From an uncultured Geobacteraceae bacterium (GTDB taxonomy: Bacteria; Desulfobacterota; Desulfuromonadia; Geobacterales; Pseudopelobacteraceae): a stretch of 41,543 nucleotides of DNA. The first letter of the stretch is position 1. Each line of letters begins with the position of its first letter. The notes under the pieces are model-generated. The model had not been told where the DNA came from. It ran no database searches and saw only the letters and a program-made list of their open reading frames with translations. The position numbers and the translations under genes were made by a program. The stretch spans positions 1 through 41,543 of the forward strand of contig CAIOXL010000160.1 of NCBI GenBank assembly GCA_903862245.1, written 5' to 3'. Shown here piece by piece: positions 31,968-40,167 of this stretch.

Positions 31968-33376
31968 ACGAAAGCGTCTATCCGAATTTTTCTATCCTTC
32001 TGGTTGATGATGAGCCGGACTGGCTCGGCTCCCTTTCCCTGACCCTGGAGTCCCGCGCCGCCATCACCAACATCCTCACCTGCAGCGACAGCCGCCAGGC
32101 CATGGCGATCCTTGATGAAGGCCAGGTCGGCCTGGTGCTGCTGGACCTGACCATGCCTCACCTGCCGGGCGAAAAGCTGCTTGAGCAGATTGCCGAACGG
32201 CATCCCGAAATATCCGTTATTGTCGTCAGCGGCCTCAACCAGCTGGAAACCGCCGTACGCTGCATGAAACTGGGCGCTTTCGACTACTGCATCAAGACTG
32301 ATGAAGAGGAGCGCATCGTAGGGGCGGTCCTCAGGGCGGTCCGCATGGTGGAAATGAAGCGCGGCTATCAGGAGATGTCCAGCCGCCTCGTTGCCCGGGA
32401 ACTTCATCACCCGGAGGTATTCGCCCCGATTGTCACGGCTGACCGTGCCATGCTGGATACCTTCTCCTATGTGGAAGCTGTGGCGAAAAGTCCGCAGCCG
32501 CTGCTGATCACCGGCGAAAGCGGGGTCGGCAAAGAGTTGATCGCCCGGGCCGCACACCTGTTAAGCGGCTGCAGGGGAAAACTGGTGACGGTAAATGTGG
32601 CCGGTCTGGACGACACGGTCTTTGCCGACACCCTCTTCGGCCACGTACGCGGTGCGTTTACCGGCGCCGAGCAGCTCCGGCGCGGTATGGTGGAGGAGGC
32701 GGCTGATGGGACCCTGTTTCTGGACGAGATCGGCGACCTGAGCATCCCCTCCCAGGTCAAACTTCTGCGGCTGCTTCAGGAGGGGGAATATTTCCCGCTC
32801 GGCAGCGACCTGCCCAAACGGCTCAAGGCGCGGGTCATTGTGGCAACCCACCAGAATCTGCCCGAGAAGGAACGGGATGGAGCGTTCCGGCGCGACCTTT
32901 ATTACCGGCTGCGTACCCATCAGGTACAGATTCCCCCCTTGAGGGAGCGGAAGCGGGATATCCCGCTCCTGCTGGAGCACTTTCTGGATGAGGCGGCACA
33001 AGCCCTCGGCAAGAAAAAACCGACCCCACCCAAGGGATTGGCCCAGTATCTGGCAACCTACTGTTTCCCTGGCAATGTGCGCGAACTGAAGGCCATGGTG
33101 TACGATGCCGTCAGCACCCACCGCGACCGGATGCTCTCCAGGGAAACCTTCATCAAGGCCGTTGAGAGCCGCCAGTCCGAATGTTCGGCGACTGGAGGTG
33201 ATGCATCCCGGCAGAACCCCTTCTCGGGCTTTGAGGAACTCCCCACCTTCAGCGATGCCGCTGCCTTTCTGGTGATGGAGGCAATGGACCGGGCCAGCGG
33301 CAACCAAACGCTGGCAGCGCGTCTGCTCGGCATATCCCAGCCGGCACTGTCCAAGCGGCTGAAGATGCGTCAGTAA
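31964..33376 (+). CDS. NtrC-family sigma-54 response regulator of the dicarboxylate circuit
   Basis: The 470-residue product has a receiver (LLVDDEPDWL; phospho-acceptor Asp in LVLLDLTMPHLPG) and an AAA+ domain (about 150-385). That domain has Walker A GESGVGKELIARAAH, the intact sigma-54 contact loop GAFTGAEQ and Walker B FLDEIGDL. A Fis-type helix-turn-helix lies at the very end (NQTLAARLLGISQPALSKRL). In the receiver the switch Lys lies in DYCIKTDEEER rather than the usual KPF, a small deviation. It is coupled to the solute-binding kinase by a GTGA overlap and is followed directly by three palindromes and a sigma-54 promoter for the carrier gene, so it is the predicted activator of that gene. 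Confidence 0.9.
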   Translation: MNESVYPNFSILLVDDEPDWLGSLSLTLESRAAITNILTCSDSRQAMAILDEGQVGLVLLDLTMPHLPGEKLLEQIAERHPEISVIVVSGLNQLETAVRCMKLGAFDYCIKTDEEERIVGAVLRAVRMVEMKRGYQEMSSRLVARELHHPEVFAPIVTADRAMLDTFSYVEAVAKSPQPLLITGESGVGKELIARAAHLLSGCRGKLVTVNVAGLDDTVFADTLFGHVRGAFTGAEQLRRGMVEEAADGTLFLDEIGDLSIPSQVKLLRLLQEGEYFPLGSDLPKRLKARVIVATHQNLPEKERDGAFRRDLYYRLRTHQVQIPPLRERKRDIPLLLEHFLDEAAQALGKKKPTPPKGLAQYLATYCFPGNVRELKAMVYDAVSTHRDRMLSRETFIKAVESRQSECSATGGDASRQNPFSGFEELPTFSDAAAFLVMEAMDRASGNQTLAARLLGISQPALSKRLKMRQ

Positions 33377-33392
33377 CCACAAAATAACTCCC

Positions 33393-33497
33393 ATAACCTC
33401 CGGCTATAGTCATAACCAGAGGTTATATCCCCACCTATCTCCTTGTAAACAAAGCTTTTTCCCGCACACCCCCGCTTTTCCCATAACCTCCGGTTAT
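33393..33497 (+). promoter_or_regulatory. Three palindromic operators upstream of the dicarboxylate carrier gene
   Basis: ATAACC N3 GGTTAT occurs perfectly at 33412-33426 and 33483-33497, and with one mismatch at 33393-33407. The first two are 19 bp apart (close to two helical turns); the third is 71 bp further on. They lie 80-180 bp upstream of the sigma-54 promoter and directly after the NtrC-type regulator gene, so they are the likely enhancer sites for that regulator. Confidence 0.75.
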
Positions 33498-33574
33498 GGG
33501 TGTTCTCCGCACAGCTTCCGGCAGCAACAAACTTTTCCGCTTTAATTTCAACCTGTTACAAAAATCATATCTTT

Positions 33575-33590
33575 TGGCACTCTCCATGCT
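33575..33590 (+). promoter_or_regulatory. Sigma-54 promoter of the dicarboxylate carrier gene
   Basis: TTGGCAC TCTCC ATGCT carries GG (33576-33577) N10 GC (33588-33589). The start would be near 33601, giving a ~60-base leader with a GGAGG ribosome site before the ATG at 33662. Confidence 0.7.
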
Positions 33591-33661
33591 CTGGATACAT
33601 GCAGTATCAGTGCGCTGCCGTAACGGCACCGCCAACCACTTTCCCCACTCTGGAGGTTGTC

Positions 33662-34990
33662 ATGCTCATGTTCTGGATCCAATTTGTACTCGTTCTCGGA
33701 GCCGTCCTTATCGGTATCCGCAGGGGCGGCGTTGCCCTCGGCCTGATCGGCGGTTTGGGCGTTTCGCTGCTGGTGCTCGGCTTCCGCAGCCCTCCTTCCG
33801 ACCCCCCGATCGCGGTCATGCTGATCATCCTGGCGGTGGTAACCGCTTCGGCAACATTGCAGGTGGCAGGTGGACTTGATTACCTGGTGCAGTTGACGGA
33901 AAAAATGCTGCGCGCCCATCCCAAGTACGTGACCATTCTGGCACCGCTTTCCACGTTCTTCCTCACGGTCTGCTGCGGCACCGGCCATGCCGTCTATGCA
34001 CTGCTTCCGGTTATTTCCGATGTAGCGCTGAAAACCGGAATCCGCCCCGAACGCCCCATGGCCATTTCCAGTGTAGCCTCGCAGATGGGCATTACCGCCA
34101 GTCCGGTTGCGGCGGCTGTAACGTTCTTCCTGGGATTTGCCGCAAAGGCCGGCTATCCGGTGACGCTGATCGACATTATCTCGGTCACCATGCCGGCCGG
34201 AATCATCGGTGTCCTGTCCGCTGCAGCCTGGAGCTTCAACCGCGGCAAGGATCTTGACAAGGATCAGGAATATCAGGAGCGGCTGAAAGATCCGGATTTC
34301 AAGAAAGCTCTGGATGCCGATGTCACCACCCTGAACAAAAAGATCTCCACCTCCGCCAAAATCTCGGTGGCACTGTTCTTTGCCGGTGTCGGTTCAATCA
34401 TCCTCCTGGCCAGCGTTCCGGAACTGCTGCCGCTGGCAGCCGACAAGAAGCCGGTGGCCATGACCACCGTCGTCCAGTTCGTTATGCTCGCCTTCGGCGC
34501 CTTCATCATGTTCTCCGCCAACGTCAAGGCCAAGGATATCGCCCACTCCAGCGTTTTTATCGCCGGGATGATTGCGGTCGTATCCATCTTCGGTATCGCC
34601 TGGATGAGTGATACGTTCATTACCGCCAACAAGAAATTCCTCATTGACAACATCGGCATCATGGTCAAAATTGCTCCCTGGACCTTTGCCATCGCCACAT
34701 TCTGTATCTCGGCATTCGTAAAGAGCCAGGCGGCCACGCTGGCCATAACGCTCCCTCTGGGACTGGCGCTCGGCCTGCCGGTCCCGCTACTCCTGGGCCT
34801 CATGCCGGCCAGCTACGCCTACTTCTTCTTTGCCTTTTATCCCAGCGACCTGGCGGCCATCAACATGGACCGTACCGGAACCACCCGCATTGGCAAGTAC
34901 CTGCTGAACCACAGCTTTATGGTTCCCGGCTTGATCGGCGTCAGCGTGTCAACGGTGGTGGCCTATATTATTTCAACCATGATTTTGTAG
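33662..34990 (+). CDS. DcuA/DcuB-type anaerobic C4-dicarboxylate carrier
   Basis: The 442-residue product is an integral membrane protein with about 10-12 hydrophobic helices. The start MLMFWIQFVLVLGAVLIGIRRGG, the segment VTASATLQVAGGLDYLVQL and the CCGTGHAVYALLPVI loop are typical of the Dcu family, which exchanges fumarate, malate or aspartate for succinate in anaerobes. I chose 33662 because GGAGG lies 5 bp before it and transcription is predicted to begin at ~33601; the frame is open further upstream but cannot be in the message. Expression is predicted to depend on sigma-54 and on the upstream kinase/regulator pair. DcuA and DcuB cannot be told apart from sequence alone. Confidence 0.88.
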   Translation: MLMFWIQFVLVLGAVLIGIRRGGVALGLIGGLGVSLLVLGFRSPPSDPPIAVMLIILAVVTASATLQVAGGLDYLVQLTEKMLRAHPKYVTILAPLSTFFLTVCCGTGHAVYALLPVISDVALKTGIRPERPMAISSVASQMGITASPVAAAVTFFLGFAAKAGYPVTLIDIISVTMPAGIIGVLSAAAWSFNRGKDLDKDQEYQERLKDPDFKKALDADVTTLNKKISTSAKISVALFFAGVGSIILLASVPELLPLAADKKPVAMTTVVQFVMLAFGAFIMFSANVKAKDIAHSSVFIAGMIAVVSIFGIAWMSDTFITANKKFLIDNIGIMVKIAPWTFAIATFCISAFVKSQAATLAITLPLGLALGLPVPLLLGLMPASYAYFFFAFYPSDLAAINMDRTGTTRIGKYLLNHSFMVPGLIGVSVSTVVAYIISTMIL

Positions 34991-35019
34991 GGTCATACGG
35001 CAGGAGCGCAGTACTTACT

Positions 35020-35044
35020 GGCCGCATCCGATTCGGGTGCGGCC
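35020..35044 (+). terminator. Hairpin after the dicarboxylate carrier gene
   Basis: GGCCGCATCCG ATT CGGGTGCGGCC is an 11-bp stem (one wobble) with a 3-base loop, 29 bp after the stop. Only two T residues follow directly, so it is a weak intrinsic terminator or an mRNA-stabilising hairpin. Confidence 0.45.
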
Positions 35045-35140
35045 TTGCGCTGTCCGGGAGTTTTGGCTATAGTGACGGCACGCCGGTTTTCCGGTTGTTA
35101 GATATTTCACCGCCCGCCCCGGGTTGCAGGGAACCGTCCA

Positions 35141-36010
35141 ATGCCCCATTTTCTTGATATCGCCATCGGCACCTTTGCCCTCCGTCCGTATGTGTTCGCT
35201 TTTTTCGGCGCGTTTCTGCTGGTATGCGTCCCGCACGTCGGGTGGAGGCGCTGTCTGACATTCACGCTGGCCGGCTACCTGATCGCCTTCGCTTCGGAGT
35301 GGCTCTCCATCAACACCGGGTTCCCCTATGGCTGGTACTACTACATCGACACCACCAGCAGCCGCGAACTGTGGGTGGCCGGGGTACCGTTCTTCGATTC
35401 GCTCTCCTACGTTTTCTTGGCATACTGCAGCTACGCAAGCGCACTGTTTATCCTCTCACCGCTCAAGGCGTGGCGCTGGAATCTCGTCACGCTGGAAACC
35501 CGGCGCATTCGCCGGTCATTCGCTGCGTTGCTGCTGGGGGCACTCCTGCAAACCATGCTCGATATCGTTATTGATCCGGTCGCGCTCCAGGGCAGCCGCT
35601 GGTTTCTCGGCCAGATCTACGGTTACCGGGAGCGCGGCATCCATTTCGGTGTGCCGCTCTCCAACTACGCCGGCTGGCTGCTGACCAGCCTGGTACTGAT
35701 TGCCGCATTTCAGCTGATTGACGCCCGACGCCTGAGCGACAAGGCGGCAGGGGCCACCGGCATCCCCTGCCATTCACTGTTCGGACCGCTATTGTATCTG
35801 TCAGTGCTGACCTTCAATATTGCCATGACCCTGGCCATCGGCGAGCGCTTCATGGCTCTCTGCAGCGCGCTCATGTTTATTCTGCCGGTTGTCATGACGG
35901 TGCTGCTGGCGTTTGGACGGGTGAACCGTTTTACGAAGGATCAGCTGGGAGACCACCTGCGGGACTACCCCTGGTCACCGGCGGGAAGTGTGTTAAAGGG
36001 GGGGAAATAG
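35141..36010 (+). CDS. Carotenoid biosynthesis membrane protein, CruF-like (DUF422)
   Basis: The 289-residue product is a membrane protein with about seven helices. Family-typical residues include SEWLSINTGFPYGWYYY near 52-68, VPFFDSLSYVFLAYCSYA near 82-99, the DIVIDPVALQG motif near 145-155 and GIHFGVPLSNYAGWL near 166-180. In this family CruF is a carotenoid 1',2'-hydratase and related proteins act on bacterioruberin precursors. No other carotenoid gene is in the window, so the substrate is unknown. The ATG at 35141 begins the conserved part. The 3' end overlaps the convergent nucleosidase gene by 18 bp. Confidence 0.8.
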   Translation: MPHFLDIAIGTFALRPYVFAFFGAFLLVCVPHVGWRRCLTFTLAGYLIAFASEWLSINTGFPYGWYYYIDTTSSRELWVAGVPFFDSLSYVFLAYCSYASALFILSPLKAWRWNLVTLETRRIRRSFAALLLGALLQTMLDIVIDPVALQGSRWFLGQIYGYRERGIHFGVPLSNYAGWLLTSLVLIAAFQLIDARRLSDKAAGATGIPCHSLFGPLLYLSVLTFNIAMTLAIGERFMALCSALMFILPVVMTVLLAFGRVNRFTKDQLGDHLRDYPWSPAGSVLKGGK

Positions 36011-36742
36011 GGCGGACAGGGCGGAAGTTATGCTCGCGGCCGCCCTGCGACTGCTGCGGGACAACCGGAGCAGCTGTGGTATGATATGCGGCTTCCGCAG
36101 GACGGTCAGCAGCACGTTAGCGAGGCGGATTCGACGCATCCCGGCATCGCAGAATTCGTCCAGTGAAAAGGTGAGTTCCTCGGCAGCGGTATCGCTGACG
36201 GCACGGATCGCCAGCAGCGGGATGCTTTTTGCAGCGGCGACGGCGGCAATAGCACCGCTCTCCATCTCCACCACCGGACAGGGGTACCGGCCGGAGAGAA
36301 ATTCGGCAAGAGCGTTTTTTGAGGTGATGGTCGAGGTACTGACAAACGTTCCCCCGTAAATTCGTCTCCCCTCCCCCGCCTGAGCAGCGACGAACGCCTG
36401 ACCGAGGGGAGAGAAGTTTGCCGGAAGTTCCTCACTTCCCCCCACGCTGACCAACACTATCTGCTGCGCCACAACCAGATCACCCGCCTGTAGTTCCGGT
36501 GCAATCCCGCCGCAGAATCCGGTTGAAATCAGCAGATCCGGCTGTCCGGCCCGGATGAGGGTCTCCGCTGCCGCAGCGGCATTGTCAAACCCCATGCCGG
36601 ACTCCATCAGGGTGACGTCATTACCGGCAGAGCGGAAACACCCGGAACGATACGTCCCAAGCCGTCCTGCAGCTGCGGTACCGAGACTTTTTGCCACGGC
36701 GTGAAATTCCTCCGGCATTGCTGTGATGATACCGATTTTCAT
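35993..36742 (-). CDS. Nucleoside phosphorylase-superfamily protein (MTA/SAH nucleosidase or HpnG-like)
   Basis: The 249-residue product starts MKIGIITAMPEEFHAV with GGAGGAG upstream (an ATG 12 codons earlier is not needed). Motifs of the superfamily are GMGFDNAAAAAETL, STGFCGGIAPELQAGDLVV, PVVEMESGAIAAVAAA with the catalytic-site Met-Glu, and AVSDTAAEE. The C-terminal Arg-rich segment (VLRKPHIIPQLLRLSRSSRR) resembles the hopanoid-associated phosphorylase HpnG, which removes adenine from adenosylhopane. MTA/SAH nucleosidase (MtnN) and futalosine hydrolase are the alternatives. No hopanoid gene is adjacent. It converges with the carotenoid gene; both are possible isoprenoid-pathway genes, which weakly favours HpnG. 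Confidence 0.7.
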   Translation of the reverse strand: MKIGIITAMPEEFHAVAKSLGTAAAGRLGTYRSGCFRSAGNDVTLMESGMGFDNAAAAAETLIRAGQPDLLISTGFCGGIAPELQAGDLVVAQQIVLVSVGGSEELPANFSPLGQAFVAAQAGEGRRIYGGTFVSTSTITSKNALAEFLSGRYPCPVVEMESGAIAAVAAAKSIPLLAIRAVSDTAAEELTFSLDEFCDAGMRRIRLANVLLTVLRKPHIIPQLLRLSRSSRRAAASITSALSALFPPL

Positions 36743-36808
36743 GACGTGTGACTCCTCCGGGGAATGTACAATCATCACCCGATCATTTCAAAGCATATTA
36801 TGTAATGC

Positions 36809-36837
36809 TGGACAAAAAGAAAATCATAGACTATATT
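36809..36837 (+). promoter_or_regulatory. Sigma-70 promoter of tRNA-Ser
   Basis: TGGACA at 36809-36814 and TATATT at 36832-36837 are separated by 17 bp. The predicted start (~36844) lies 10 bases ahead of the tRNA. Confidence 0.6.
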
Positions 36838-36853
36838 CCGCCTTCGTTTGTAC

Positions 36854-36944
36854 GGAGAGATGTCCGAGTGGTTGAAGGAGCACGCCTGGAAAGCGTGTGT
36901 ACGTTAATAGCGTACCGAGGGTTCGAATCCCTCTCTCTCCGCCA
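36854..36944 (+). tRNA. tRNA-Ser (GGA)
   Basis: A class II tRNA of 91 bases: acceptor GGAGAGA/TCTCTCC, anticodon stem CACGC/GCGTG with loop CTGGAAA (anticodon GGA), a long variable arm (GTGTACGTTAATAGCGTAC), T-loop TTCGAAT, discriminator G and encoded CCA. Confidence 0.97.
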
Positions 36945-37040
36945 GTATTTGTATTAATACGATGCCGCAATTGGGCGGTGCCTGGTTCTACCCGACCTGC
37001 TGTCATCCCAAGACCGACATCGTTTTTTGTTTGCAGGCGG

Positions 37041-37150
37041 ATATGATAGCCGGGCCTCGCGCAACGGCATGCCGTGAACTCCGCCAGGTCCGGAAGGAAG
37101 CAACGGCAGCGGCTTCTGCTGTGTGCCGCGGGTAAACCCGGCTATCATGT
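37041..37150 (+). ncRNA. ffs: Signal recognition particle RNA, small bacterial (4.5S) type
   Basis: A ~110-base hairpin closed by ATGATAGCCGGG and CCCGGCTATCAT. The conserved SRP tip is present: CCAGGTCCGGAAGGAAGCAA, followed by GGCAGCGG, which includes the GGAA tetraloop and the Ffh-binding internal loops. It binds Ffh and guides membrane-protein targeting. The place between tRNA-Ser and dnaX is the usual one in Geobacter. Confidence 0.95.
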
Positions 37151-37243
37151 GCGTCTGCAAGCTCCTTTCTCCTGCCACATTCCGCTGAACCAAATTCCGC
37201 CCCGTGCATTGAACGGAGAGTCGGGTAACCTGCGAGGTAACAC

Positions 37244-38932
37244 TTGTCCAACGGCACGTATTATGAAGTCCTGGCAAGGAAATACCGCCCCCAAAACTTT
37301 TCAGAACTGGCCGGACAGGAACATGTCAGCCGTACCCTGCAAAATGCCATTGATTCGGGACGGGTTGCCCATGCCTTTCTGTTTACCGGTGCCCGGGGGG
37401 TCGGTAAAACCAGTACCGCCCGCATCATGGCGAAAACCCTCAACTGCGAACGCGGGATCACCCACGAACCCTGCAACATCTGCCCGCAGTGCATTGAGAT
37501 AACCAAGGGCACCTCCACCGACGTTTTCGAGATTGACGGCGCTTCAAATAACGGCGTCGACGACGTTCGTGATCTGCGCGACAACATCAAGTACCTCCCT
37601 TCACACAGCCGCTACCGCATCATCATCATTGACGAAGTCCACATGCTCTCGACTAACGCATTCAATGCACTCCTGAAGACCCTGGAAGAGCCGCCGGAGC
37701 ATGTCAAATTCATTTTTGCCACAACCGAACCGCATAAACTTCCGGTAACCATCCTGTCACGCTGCCAGCGTTTCGACTTCAAACGGGTCACCCTGCCGAA
37801 AATCATCGCCCGGCTGCGTGAAATTGCCGGGAAAGAGTCCGTCACCATTTCCGATACCTCGCTGGCCCTGATTGCCCGAAAGGGGGACGGCAGCATGCGC
37901 GATTCCCTGACCGCTTTTGATCAGGTGCTGGCGTTCTGCGGCAACAGCGTCAGCGACGAGGACGTGGCTACCCTGCTCGGAGCCATTGACCGAAGGCTGC
38001 TGGCGGAAATTTCAGCGGCGGTCTTTGCGGGTGATACCCAGACCGTGCTGGCAGGGGTCAAACAGGTTGATCTGGTCGGCTACAACATGCGCCAGTTCTG
38101 TCAGGAACTGATTGAGCACTTCCGCAACCTGCTGGTAATCCGCTCCGTAAAAAAACCGGAAGAGATTCTTGATCTTACGGCAGCGGAGCTTGAGGAGCTG
38201 CACAAACAGTCGCTCCACATCAGCACACTGGACATTCAGCGCCGCCTGACGCTCTTCATAAAAGCGGAATCAGAAATGGCGTACGCCAGCTTCCCGCGCC
38301 TGATTGTGGAAATGGCACTTTTGAAAGCGGCTCTCCTTGCACCTCTGGTCCCGATACAGGAACTGATCGAAAAAATAAAATCGCTGGAAACAGCCGCCGT
38401 GCATACACCATCACTGCCATGGGAAGCCGCGAGGGGCACCTCTGCTCCGGCAGCACAACAGGGAGAGCCCCCGGCCTCATCGGCTCGCCCGTCGCACACC
38501 GCGCACACCACTGCTGCAGTGCCGGCTCAAACCGGGGGACACACGGACTGGGGCCGTTTTGTCGCCTTTGTCAATGACCAGGAACGCCTCATCGGATCGG
38601 TCCTTGAACATGGCAGCCCGGTCAAGCAGGAAACGGGGCTGATTGAAATCGGCTTTCCGGCCGGCAGCTACTACCTGACCGCCGCCCAGGAAGCGGAATT
38701 CATTGCTGACGTGCAAGTGCTGGCCCGTACCTTTACCGGTGTGGAGACTGTCATCAGGGTAAAGGCCATTGAAACCGGCTTTGCTGATGCCCCCCTGTCC
38801 CTTGCGGAAAAAAAAAAGAATGATGCCGAGCAACTTCAGGAAGAATTAAAACGGGAGGTCGAAAACCACCCGGTTGTCAAAGAGGCAGAACGCGTCTTTG
38901 GCAGCACCATTACCGACGTACGCCACTACTGA
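37244..38932 (+). CDS. dnaX: DNA polymerase III subunits gamma and tau
   Basis: The 562-residue product is the clamp-loader ATPase of the replicative polymerase. It starts SNGTYYEVLARKYRPQNFSE and has Walker A GARGVGKTSTAR near residue 47. The four-cysteine zinc module is CERGITHEPCNICPQC, Walker B is IIIDEVHMLS, and sensor-1/SRC is LSRCQRFDF. A Pro/Ala-rich linker (about 390-430) leads to a C-terminal tau-type domain. The start is TTG at 37244 with GAGG correctly spaced; no in-frame ATG fits the conserved N-terminus. No obvious A-run frameshift site is placed to make gamma; the AAAAAAAAAG run at 38810-38819 lies too close to the end. It is followed by ybaB and recR, the classic trio. Confidence 0.95.
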   Translation: MSNGTYYEVLARKYRPQNFSELAGQEHVSRTLQNAIDSGRVAHAFLFTGARGVGKTSTARIMAKTLNCERGITHEPCNICPQCIEITKGTSTDVFEIDGASNNGVDDVRDLRDNIKYLPSHSRYRIIIIDEVHMLSTNAFNALLKTLEEPPEHVKFIFATTEPHKLPVTILSRCQRFDFKRVTLPKIIARLREIAGKESVTISDTSLALIARKGDGSMRDSLTAFDQVLAFCGNSVSDEDVATLLGAIDRRLLAEISAAVFAGDTQTVLAGVKQVDLVGYNMRQFCQELIEHFRNLLVIRSVKKPEEILDLTAAELEELHKQSLHISTLDIQRRLTLFIKAESEMAYASFPRLIVEMALLKAALLAPLVPIQELIEKIKSLETAAVHTPSLPWEAARGTSAPAAQQGEPPASSARPSHTAHTTAAVPAQTGGHTDWGRFVAFVNDQERLIGSVLEHGSPVKQETGLIEIGFPAGSYYLTAAQEAEFIADVQVLARTFTGVETVIRVKAIETGFADAPLSLAEKKKNDAEQLQEELKREVENHPVVKEAERVFGSTITDVRHY

Positions 38933-38971
38933 TACCGCCGGAGCGGTATCGTTACTAACAAGGGGGAAAAA

Positions 38972-39286
38972 ATGTCAAAGGGATTGGCAAATATCATGAA
39001 ACAGGCCCAGATGATCCAGCAGAAGATGGCACGACTGCAGGAAGAGGCCAGCCTGAAAACCGCTGTGGCAACATCCGGTGGCGGAGCCGTAACAATTACG
39101 GTAAACGGCAAAAATGAAATAATTTCACTGGAAATAAAAAAAGAGGCCGTTGATCCGAACGATGTCGAAATGCTGCAGGACCTTGTAATAACAGCCGCAA
39201 ATGAGGCTTTAAAGAAAGTCCACGCCGAAATGGGTGACGAAATGTCCAAAATTACCGGCGGCATGAGCATACCCGGCCTTTTCTAG
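38972..39286 (+). CDS. ybaB: YbaB/EbfC nucleoid-associated protein
   Basis: The 104-residue product matches the family in length and features: SKGLANIMKQAQMIQQKMAR, then VTITVNGKNEIISLEIKKEA, PNDVEMLQDLVITAANEALK, and a Gly-rich end. It binds DNA as a dimer and is a small nucleoid protein, usually encoded between dnaX and recR. A GGGGG ribosome site precedes the ATG. A 249-bp gap with a promoter-like segment and a terminator separates it from recR, an unusually long spacer for this trio. Confidence 0.95.
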   Translation: MSKGLANIMKQAQMIQQKMARLQEEASLKTAVATSGGGAVTITVNGKNEIISLEIKKEAVDPNDVEMLQDLVITAANEALKKVHAEMGDEMSKITGGMSIPGLF

Positions 39287-39332
39287 CAATATCTAGTTAT
39301 TACAAGTACTTAGGTAGCGGGCCACACAACAT

Positions 39333-39375
39333 AAGTTTTAATTTGACTAAAAGTTTTAGTTCGACTAATAGTATC
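39333..39375 (+). promoter_or_regulatory. Promoter/operator region between ybaB and recR
   Basis: Two tandem 18-base copies of AAGTTTTA(A/G)TT(T/C)GACTAA lie at 39333-39350 and 39351-39368. Across their join runs the perfect palindrome ACTAAAA G TTTTAGT (39346-39360). TTGACT at 39344-39349 with TAATAG 17 bp downstream could be a sigma-70 promoter covered by the operator. It would drive recR and the oxidoreductase gene. Confidence 0.45.
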
Positions 39376-39431
39376 TTGTACACACACAGCTGTCTGGCTC
39401 TGACCCGTTGGAGATAGATCCTAGTATCAAT

Positions 39432-39489
39432 GCTCCTCCAAGGTTTTTGGTTATGGCCGAACCCGCCTGACGCGGAGGAGCTTCTTTTT
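39432..39489 (+). terminator. Intrinsic terminator in the recR leader
   Basis: GCTCCTCC (39432-39439) pairs with GGAGGAGC (39474-39481), followed by TTCTTTTT. The long loop (34 bases) contains further pairing. An upstream TTGGAG (39408-39413) could pair with CTCCAA (39436-39441) instead, which would break the terminator stem. Confidence 0.6.
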
Positions 39490-39535
39490 AACCTCGCTGT
39501 AATACTAAAAAATTGTTTTATTTGTCTCGGATTTT

Positions 39536-40129
39536 ATGTTAACAAAATCACTGTCATTGATGCGGTTGGTAGGTGAATTGAAGAAGTTACCGGGCATCGG
39601 GGAACGTACCGCTCTCCGCCTTGCATTTCATCTTCTTAAATCCCCCCGGAATCTCACCGCACTGTCAGAATCGCTCTGTGAGGTTCGGGACCGGGTTCGC
39701 CCGTGCTCGATCTGCTTTGCCATTACGGAGGATGACCCCTGCTCGCTCTGTTCCGGTAACCGGGATTCGAGCATTATCTGCGTAGTGGAAAACTCCCAGG
39801 ACCTGATGGCTCTGGAACGAAGCAACGCCTATCGGGGTACCTATCATGTCCTTGAGGGGGCCATTTCGCCCCTGTCCGGTATAGGGCCATCCAATTTGCG
39901 CATACCGGAGCTTCTGGAGCGCATGGGTGCCGGAGCGGTCCATGAGGTGGTAATCGCAACAAACTTCACCGTTGAGGGTGAAGCGACGGCGCTCTATCTG
40001 ACCAAAATGCTGAAGCCGACCGGTGTAAAAATCAGCCGACTGGCACACGGCATTCCGCTCGGGAGCGATATTGAGTTTGTAGACGCGGCCACGGTGCAAT
40101 GGGCATTGCAGGGACGCAACGAATTATAG
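39536..40129 (+). CDS. recR: Recombination mediator RecR
   Basis: The 197-residue product has the helix-hairpin-helix LKKLPGIGERTALRLAFHLL near the start and the C4 zinc finger CSICFAITEDDPCSLC near 58-73. The Toprim domain has VVENSQDLMALE near 83-94, and the Walker-B-like end is SRLAHGIPLGSDIEFVDAAT. With RecO and RecF it loads RecA at gapped DNA. The ATG at 39536 has no good ribosome site (upstream is AT-rich), so translation may be weak or the start slightly different. It is followed 38 bp later by the pyruvate:ferredoxin oxidoreductase gene. Confidence 0.96.
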   Translation: MLTKSLSLMRLVGELKKLPGIGERTALRLAFHLLKSPRNLTALSESLCEVRDRVRPCSICFAITEDDPCSLCSGNRDSSIICVVENSQDLMALERSNAYRGTYHVLEGAISPLSGIGPSNLRIPELLERMGAGAVHEVVIATNFTVEGEATALYLTKMLKPTGVKISRLAHGIPLGSDIEFVDAATVQWALQGRNEL

Positions 40130-40167
40130 TCAGCACATCTGTATATATCCCACAGAGGAGGAAGCAC

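Noticed and set aside
38810-38819. A-run in dnaX as a programmed frameshift site producing gamma
   Set aside because: The run is only ~110 bases from the stop, far downstream of where gamma would end; no stimulatory stem was evident.
39432-39489. T-box or c-di-GMP (GEMM) riboswitch in the recR leader
   Set aside because: The conserved T-box sequence and the GEMM tetraloop/receptor signatures are not present; only a terminator/antiterminator pairing is supported.
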